Assembly: GCF_027924565.1 (NCBI RefSeq)
Contig: NZ_AP027041.1
Location: 930,001-994,000 of the forward strand
From: Lysobacter auxotrophicus
GTDB taxonomy: Bacteria > Pseudomonadota > Gammaproteobacteria > Xanthomonadales > Xanthomonadaceae
DNA: 64,000 nucleotides
Reading direction: 5' to 3'
Shown one piece after another: positions 60,051-64,000 of this stretch. Each line of letters begins with the position of its first letter. The first letter of the stretch is position 1. The notes beneath the pieces are model-generated. The model was not told the origin of the DNA. It saw only the letters and a list, made by a program, of their open reading frames with translations, and did not search any database. The translations under genes were made by a program, and so were the position numbers.

Positions 60051-60677
60051 TTACACCGTCTGCGCGCGCAGCGCCGGGACGCGGCGACGCAGCAGCGCGA
60101 AGCCGCCGAACAGCAGCGCCGCGTAGAACAGCGTGCCGAGCACGGTCCACTGGAAGAACGGCAGCGCGGCGGCGTAGCACGGCGCCAGGCCGACCATGCA
60201 CGACGGGTGCGCGGTCATCGGCGTGGCCGTCGCCCACACGGCGAAGTTCGTCACCACGAAAAACAGCACCGAACCCATGAGCGAATAGCCCAGCACGCGC
60301 GCGCCGTTCACGCGGCCGCGCAGGCCGAAGCCCAACGCCGCCGACAGCGCGATGCACGCATACACCGACAGCCACGTCACGAGGTAGGCCGGGCTGGTGA
60401 AGTGTTCGAAGTAGGTCCCGCCCAGCGTCGCGCCGAGGATCAGGTCCGACACCAGCATCGCCACCAGCGGCACTGCGATGGCCATCGCACGCGAGGCGAA
60501 GTAGGCGCCGCCGAACAGCGCCACCGCTTCGACGGGCGAGAAATTCGGCGGGTGCGGGATCAGGCGCGTGAGCGCGGCGATCACGATCATGCCGATGAGC
60601 ACCAGCGGACCGGGCGCGAACAGGCCGGACGCGGTCGGACCGGAGGTGACAGGCGAGGCGGAAGCGGGACGGTTCAT
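60051..60677 (-). CDS. DUF6580 membrane protein, possible S-component-like transporter
   Basis: A 208-residue protein of about five or six TM segments. It has ALTRLIPHPPNFSPVEAVALFGGAYF near 35-60, then VPLVAMLVSDLILG and ATLGGTYFEHFTSPAYL, patterns shared with the small ECF-type S components and DUF6580. The transported solute is not known, but its coupling to cob(I)alamin adenosyltransferase (10 bp gap) makes vitamin B12 or a precursor the first guess. No cobalamin riboswitch is visible: only 53 bp separate it from the divergent ubiH. Confidence 0.8.
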   Translation of the reverse strand: MNRPASASPVTSGPTASGLFAPGPLVLIGMIVIAALTRLIPHPPNFSPVEAVALFGGAYFASRAMAIAVPLVAMLVSDLILGATLGGTYFEHFTSPAYLVTWLSVYACIALSAALGFGLRGRVNGARVLGYSLMGSVLFFVVTNFAVWATATPMTAHPSCMVGLAPCYAAALPFFQWTVLGTLFYAALLFGGFALLRRRVPALRAQTV

Positions 60678-60718
60678 CGTGTTCGGGTCTTGAGAAGGTC
60701 ACGGCCTTCAGGAACCGC

Positions 60719-60724
60719 TAGCAT
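60719..60724 (+). promoter_or_regulatory. Putative -10 box of leaderless ubiH
   Basis: TAGCAT within CGCTAGCATAG, 6 nt before the ATG at 60731. The 53-bp gap to the divergent DUF6580 gene has no ribosome-binding site for ubiH. Confidence 0.5.
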
Positions 60725-60730
60725 AGCGCA

Positions 60731-62035
60731 ATGCCTGTCGCGGCCCCCTCAAATCCGCCCTCCGGCGCGCCCGGAGACGCCCTCGACCCACGCCCCGCCC
60801 AGGGCCCGCTCCCCGATCTCCACGACGTCCTGATCGTGGGCGGTGGACTGGTCGGCGCCAGCCTGGCCATCGCGCTGGAGCGGCTGGACCTGCGTGTCGG
60901 GCTCATCGAAGCCACGCCTGCCGGCGCGCTACCGGCGGTGTTCGACGAGCGCAACCTCAGCTTCGCCGAAGCCACCGTCAACGCGTTGACCGCGCTGGGC
61001 GTGATGCAGAAGCTGCGTGCGCCCACCGGGGCGATCGCGCGCATCCACGTCAGCCGTCGCGGCGATTTCGGCCGGGGGTTGCTCGAGGCCTCGCGCTACG
61101 GACGCACCGAGTTCGGCCGCGTCGTGGTCGCGCGCGATTTCGGCGAAGCGCTGGAAGCGCGGCTCGCCGACGCGACGCGACTGGTGCGTCATCGGCCGTT
61201 GCGCTTTCTCGGGTTCCAGGAGAACGCCGGCGACGTGCGCTCGATCCGCGTCGCCGATGCCGATGGCGAACGCCTGCTGCACGCACACCTGGTCGTCGCC
61301 GCCGACGGCACGCGCAGTGCGGTGCGCGACGCACTGGGCATCGGCGTGGATGAGCACGATTACGCGCAGACGCTGTTCGTCACCCGCGTGCGCGGCTCGC
61401 GCGCGCCGGACGGCACCGCATACGAACGCCTCACCCGCGACGGGCCGACCGCCCTGCTTCCGCGCGGCGATCGTCACTACGGCCTGATCCACGCCGTCGC
61501 GCGCGAAGACGCTGACGCCGTCGCCGCGCTGGACGAAGCCGGCTTCCTCGCCCGCGCGCAGGAGGCGTTCGGCTGGCGCGCGGGGCGCTTCCTTTCGTGC
61601 GGGCCGCGCAGTTCGCACGCGGCGATCCGCGTCGTTGCACAGCGCACGACCGCGCCGCGCGCGGTGCTCGTCGGCAATGCCGCGCAGACGATCCATCCGA
61701 TCGGCGCGCAGGGCTTCAACCTCGGCCTGCGCGATGCACTCACGTTGGCCGAACTCATCGCCGACGCGCGCGCTGCGCAGGCGCAGGCCGACGTCGGCAG
61801 TGATGCATTGCTGCAACGGTATGCGCAGCGGCGGCGCGAGGATCGCGAACGCACCATCGGTTTCTCCGATGGCCTCGCCCGGCTGACCGCCAACGACGCG
61901 ACGCTGCTGCGGCCGTTGCGCAGCCTCGGGCTGTTCGCGGTCGATCGGGTGGCGTCGGTGCAATCGTTCCTCGTCGGCGGCGCCATGGGGTATCGCGGCG
62001 ACGTGCCGGCGCTGTGCCGGGAGGTGCGCGCATGA
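60731..62035 (+). CDS. ubiH: UbiH-type FAD-dependent hydroxylase
   Basis: A 434-residue flavoprotein monooxygenase of aerobic ubiquinone synthesis (2-octaprenyl-6-methoxyphenol hydroxylase). FAD motifs: DVLIVGGGLVGASLAIAL (near 35), VVAADGTRSAVRDALGIG (DG motif) and GNAAQTIHPIGAQGFNLGLRDALTLAEL (GD-like motif, near 315-342). The first 30 residues are a Pro-rich extension absent in E. coli UbiH. Next gene overlaps its stop by ATGA. The exact hydroxylated carbon is inferred from gene order and sequence likeness. Confidence 0.88.
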   Translation: MPVAAPSNPPSGAPGDALDPRPAQGPLPDLHDVLIVGGGLVGASLAIALERLDLRVGLIEATPAGALPAVFDERNLSFAEATVNALTALGVMQKLRAPTGAIARIHVSRRGDFGRGLLEASRYGRTEFGRVVVARDFGEALEARLADATRLVRHRPLRFLGFQENAGDVRSIRVADADGERLLHAHLVVAADGTRSAVRDALGIGVDEHDYAQTLFVTRVRGSRAPDGTAYERLTRDGPTALLPRGDRHYGLIHAVAREDADAVAALDEAGFLARAQEAFGWRAGRFLSCGPRSSHAAIRVVAQRTTAPRAVLVGNAAQTIHPIGAQGFNLGLRDALTLAELIADARAAQAQADVGSDALLQRYAQRRREDRERTIGFSDGLARLTANDATLLRPLRSLGLFAVDRVASVQSFLVGGAMGYRGDVPALCREVRA

Positions 62036-63225
62036 GCCGCCGCGGATCCGGACTCGATGTCGTCGTCGTCGGCGCCGGTGTCGTCGGTGCAGCCGCCGCG
62101 CTGGCCTTCGCGCGCGATGGACTGCAGGTTGCGCTGGTGGAAACGCGGCAGCCGCCCGCATGGCAGCCGTTGCCGATCGATTCCGATCGCATCGACCTGC
62201 GCGTGTACGCATTCGCGCCCGACAACGCGGCGCTGCTCGATGATCTCGGCATCTGGCGCCAAGTAAGCAACGCACGCGTGCAGCCCTATCGCGCGATGCG
62301 CGTGTGGGATGCAGCCGGTGGCGGAGAGCTTGCCTTCGATGCCGATGCGTTCGGCCGGCGCGAACTGGGCTGGATCGTCGAACACGCGCTGCTCGTCGAC
62401 CGCCTGTGGAATGCGTTGCCCGCCGCTGGAGTGCAGTTGCATTGCCCCGACAGCGTCGTATCGCTCGAACAGGACGACGCGGGCGCAACGGTGGGTCTGG
62501 AGAGCGGGCTTTCGCTGCGTTCGAGGATTGTCGTGGCCGCCGATGGCGCGGAGTCGAAGCTGCGTTCGCTCGCCGGGATCGAGGCGTCGCGCCACGATTA
62601 CGGGCAGCGCGGCCTGGTGGCGTTCGTCGAGAGCGAGCGGCCGCATCGGCAGACGTGCTGGCAGCGCTTCCTGCCAACCGGCCCGCTCGCCTTCCTGCCC
62701 TTCGACGACGGGCACGTCAGCTCGATCGTCTGGACGCTGCCGGAGGTCGAAGCGCAGCGCCTGCTCGACGTCGACGACACGGCGTTCCTGCGCGAACTCG
62801 ACAACGCGTTCGCCGGGACGCTCGGCGCGTCGAGGCGGGTATCACGACGTGCCGCGTTTCCGTTGCGCCTGCAGCTTGCGCAATCGCTGGCGCAAGGCCG
62901 TGTTGCCGTGATCGGCGATGCCGCGCACGCGGTGCATCCGCTCGCGGGGCAGGGCGTGAACCTGGGATTGCGCGACGTGGCGACGCTGCGGCGCACGCTG
63001 GTCGATGCGCGGTCGCGTGGGCTGGACCTCGCCGCGCGCCTGCCGCGCTGGGCGCGCACGCAACGCAGCGAGAACGCGTTGTCGGCGCATGCCTTCGACG
63101 GCATCAACCGGTTGTTCTCGAACGATTCGATCACCGCGACGCTGCTGCGCGGTCCGCTGCTGGGGCTGGCGGGAAAGCTGCCGCCGCTCACGCACGCCTT
63201 CTGGCGTCACGCGGCCGGACAATAA
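62032..63225 (+). CDS. UbiI/UbiH-family FAD-dependent hydroxylase
   Basis: A 397-residue second flavoprotein monooxygenase of the UbiH/UbiF/UbiI/VisC family. FAD motifs: VVVVGAGVVGAAAALAFARDG (start), RIDLRVYAFAPDNAALLDDLGIW, VVAADGAESKLRSLAGI and VIGDAAHAVHPLAGQGVNLGLRDVATL. It is coupled to ubiH by an ATGA overlap, so both probably act in ubiquinone synthesis. UbiI (C5) and UbiF (C6) are the choices, and I cannot separate them by eye. A strong hairpin follows. Confidence 0.88.
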   Translation: MSRRGSGLDVVVVGAGVVGAAAALAFARDGLQVALVETRQPPAWQPLPIDSDRIDLRVYAFAPDNAALLDDLGIWRQVSNARVQPYRAMRVWDAAGGGELAFDADAFGRRELGWIVEHALLVDRLWNALPAAGVQLHCPDSVVSLEQDDAGATVGLESGLSLRSRIVVAADGAESKLRSLAGIEASRHDYGQRGLVAFVESERPHRQTCWQRFLPTGPLAFLPFDDGHVSSIVWTLPEVEAQRLLDVDDTAFLRELDNAFAGTLGASRRVSRRAAFPLRLQLAQSLAQGRVAVIGDAAHAVHPLAGQGVNLGLRDVATLRRTLVDARSRGLDLAARLPRWARTQRSENALSAHAFDGINRLFSNDSITATLLRGPLLGLAGKLPPLTHAFWRHAAGQ

Positions 63226-63226
63226 A

Positions 63227-63257
63227 GCGAACCCCTCCCGGGCCGGGAGGGGTTCGC
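63227..63257. terminator. Shared hairpin terminator between the convergent ubi and EF-hand genes
   Basis: GCGAACCCCTCCCG and CGGGAGGGGTTCGC form a perfect 14-bp stem with a GGC loop, 2 bp after the ubi stop. On the minus strand it is followed by TTTATT, so it can terminate the EF-hand transcript; on the plus strand no T-run follows. Confidence 0.75.
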
Positions 63258-63279
63258 CATCGCCTGCGGTTTCGAGGAA

Positions 63280-63978
63280 TCACTTACCGCCGGCAAGCTC
63301 GGCCTTGCTGATGCGACCGTCGCGGTTGGCGTCGATCGAGTTGAAGTCCGCGGTGAGCGTCGTCTCGGACTTGACCTCGGCACGTGTCAGGTTGCCATCG
63401 TGATTGGCGTCGAGCGAGTCGAAGTTCACCTTGTTGGCGAGCGTCGAGCTCGGCGTGCTGGACGTCGCGTTGACTTCCTGCTGCGTCGGCGTGCTCGTCG
63501 TGGTGGCGCCGGTCGTGGTCGAGGTCGTCGGACGGGCCGGTGGCGGATTGGCCGACTGGGCCGCCGCATCCGCGGCGTCCTGCGCCTGCAGGCTGGCATC
63601 ACCGGCCGCGGCGGCAGCCTGACGCGCCTCGGCCGCCGGGATCGCCGGGTTGGCCGCAGCCTGCGCCGCCGAGTGCGCGTCGTGCGCCGTATGCGATGCG
63701 TTCGTCGCCTTGTTGGCGGCGCGCTGCGCCTCGTCGGCCTGCTGGTGCGTGGTGGTGTATCCGCCAGTCGTCATCTTGGTCGCGTCGCGTGCGCTCTGCG
63801 CGGCATCGCGCGCGGTTTCCGCTTCAGCGGTCGCCGCCTGCGCCGCGGCTTCGGCCTGCTGCTGCGACTTCGCCGGCTGCGCCTGCGTGCGCTCGGCAGC
63901 CGCAGGGCCTGCAAGGGCCATCGTCGCGACGATCGCGGCCGCCAGCAGCTTCGGGGAAAGAACATGCGCTGATTTCAT
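63280..63978 (-). CDS. Secreted EF-hand protein with Ala/Gln-rich helical region
   Basis: A 232-residue exported protein. Signal peptide 1 to about 28 (ending ALAGPAAAE). The middle (about 30-145) is very rich in Ala, Gln and Thr, likely helical or coiled. A Thr/Ser/Pro linker follows (about 148-175), then two EF-hand loops: DANHDGNLTRAE (near 192) and DANRDGRISKAE (near 217), both with the expected Asp/Asn/Glu ligand positions. Calcium binding is likely. It is probably periplasmic or extracellular. AGGCGAG lies upstream of the ATG at 63978, so the gene is complete; only 22 bp of the window remain. Confidence 0.85.
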   Translation of the reverse strand: MKSAHVLSPKLLAAAIVATMALAGPAAAERTQAQPAKSQQQAEAAAQAATAEAETARDAAQSARDATKMTTGGYTTTHQQADEAQRAANKATNASHTAHDAHSAAQAAANPAIPAAEARQAAAAAGDASLQAQDAADAAAQSANPPPARPTTSTTTGATTTSTPTQQEVNATSSTPSSTLANKVNFDSLDANHDGNLTRAEVKSETTLTADFNSIDANRDGRISKAELAGGK

Positions 63979-64000
63979 GGTGCGTCTCGCCTGTTGGGGT

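Noticed and set aside
60678-60730. Cobalamin riboswitch before the DUF6580-adenosyltransferase genes
   Set aside because: Only 53 bp are available and no B12-box-like sequence is seen.

Overview
This is a 64 kb stretch of high-GC chromosome, by eye well above 65% GC, with strong G/C bias at third codon positions. It appears to come from a Lysobacter/Xanthomonas-like gammaproteobacterium (Xanthomonadaceae/Lysobacteraceae). The pointers are the gene neighbourhoods (gshB and a TonB-like gene next to pilGHIJ-chpA; lptD-surA-pdxA-rsmA-apaG-apaH; lgt-thyA-folA; bioA-rsmE beside nudE-cysQ), the many palindromic repeats in intergenic gaps, and several genes that seem to start 6 nt after a -10-like box. 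I see no tRNA, rRNA, CRISPR array, transposase, integrase or prophage gene, so this is mostly core chromosome.

Layout. 1-4.9 kb: two tandem secreted paralogues of unknown function (the first cut by the window edge), relA, and a membrane-anchored TPR-like protein. 4.9-7.7 kb: two overlapping glycosyltransferase genes on the minus strand, somewhat less G/C-biased than their neighbours. 7.7-13.8 kb: mrcB (PBP1b) with a TPR lipoprotein, a DinG/YoaA helicase, and tsaB behind a heptamer repeat. 13.9-15.9 kb, minus strand: gshB followed by a TonB-family gene. 16.3-28.6 kb: the Pil-Chp chemosensory operon that controls type IV pili (pilG, pilH, pilI, pilJ, a 2170-residue chpA, a CheB-like gene that appears to have lost its catalytic residues, and a second CheW-like gene).

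28.6-35.9 kb: a DUF5009-type membrane acyltransferase, a small membrane protein, bioA-rsmE, nudE-cysQ, mazG, an Mpo1-like protein and a DUF486 membrane protein. 36.0-41.8 kb: a two-component system followed by a MacAB-like adaptor, ATPase and permease, probably one regulon. 42.0-45.6 kb: an isoaspartyl peptidase, a VOC protein, an ABM-domain protein, dgkA and a TerC-family protein. 45.8-47.9 kb: lemA with two TPM-domain genes, the first apparently frameshifted in its glycine-rich tail. 48.0-50.2 kb: lgt-thyA-folA. 50.9-58.0 kb, minus strand: lptD-surA-pdxA-rsmA-apaG-apaH. 58.1-60.7 kb: msrB, then a minus-strand group of DUF6580 transporter, cob(I)alamin adenosyltransferase and an HDAC-family deacylase. 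60.7-63.2 kb: two ubiquinone-pathway hydroxylases. 63.3-64.0 kb: an EF-hand protein.

No wholly new system is evident. The points most worth a second look are the composite 231-bp tandem array of three palindromic repeat families (50.2-50.8 kb), the pseudo-CheB in the Pil-Chp operon, the recurrent '-10 box, 6 nt, start codon' arrangement including a 15-codon ORF that abuts the helicase gene, the LTxxQ-like insertion in the MacA-like adaptor, the broken glycine-rich tail of the TPM protein, and a possible cobalamin import/activation cluster.
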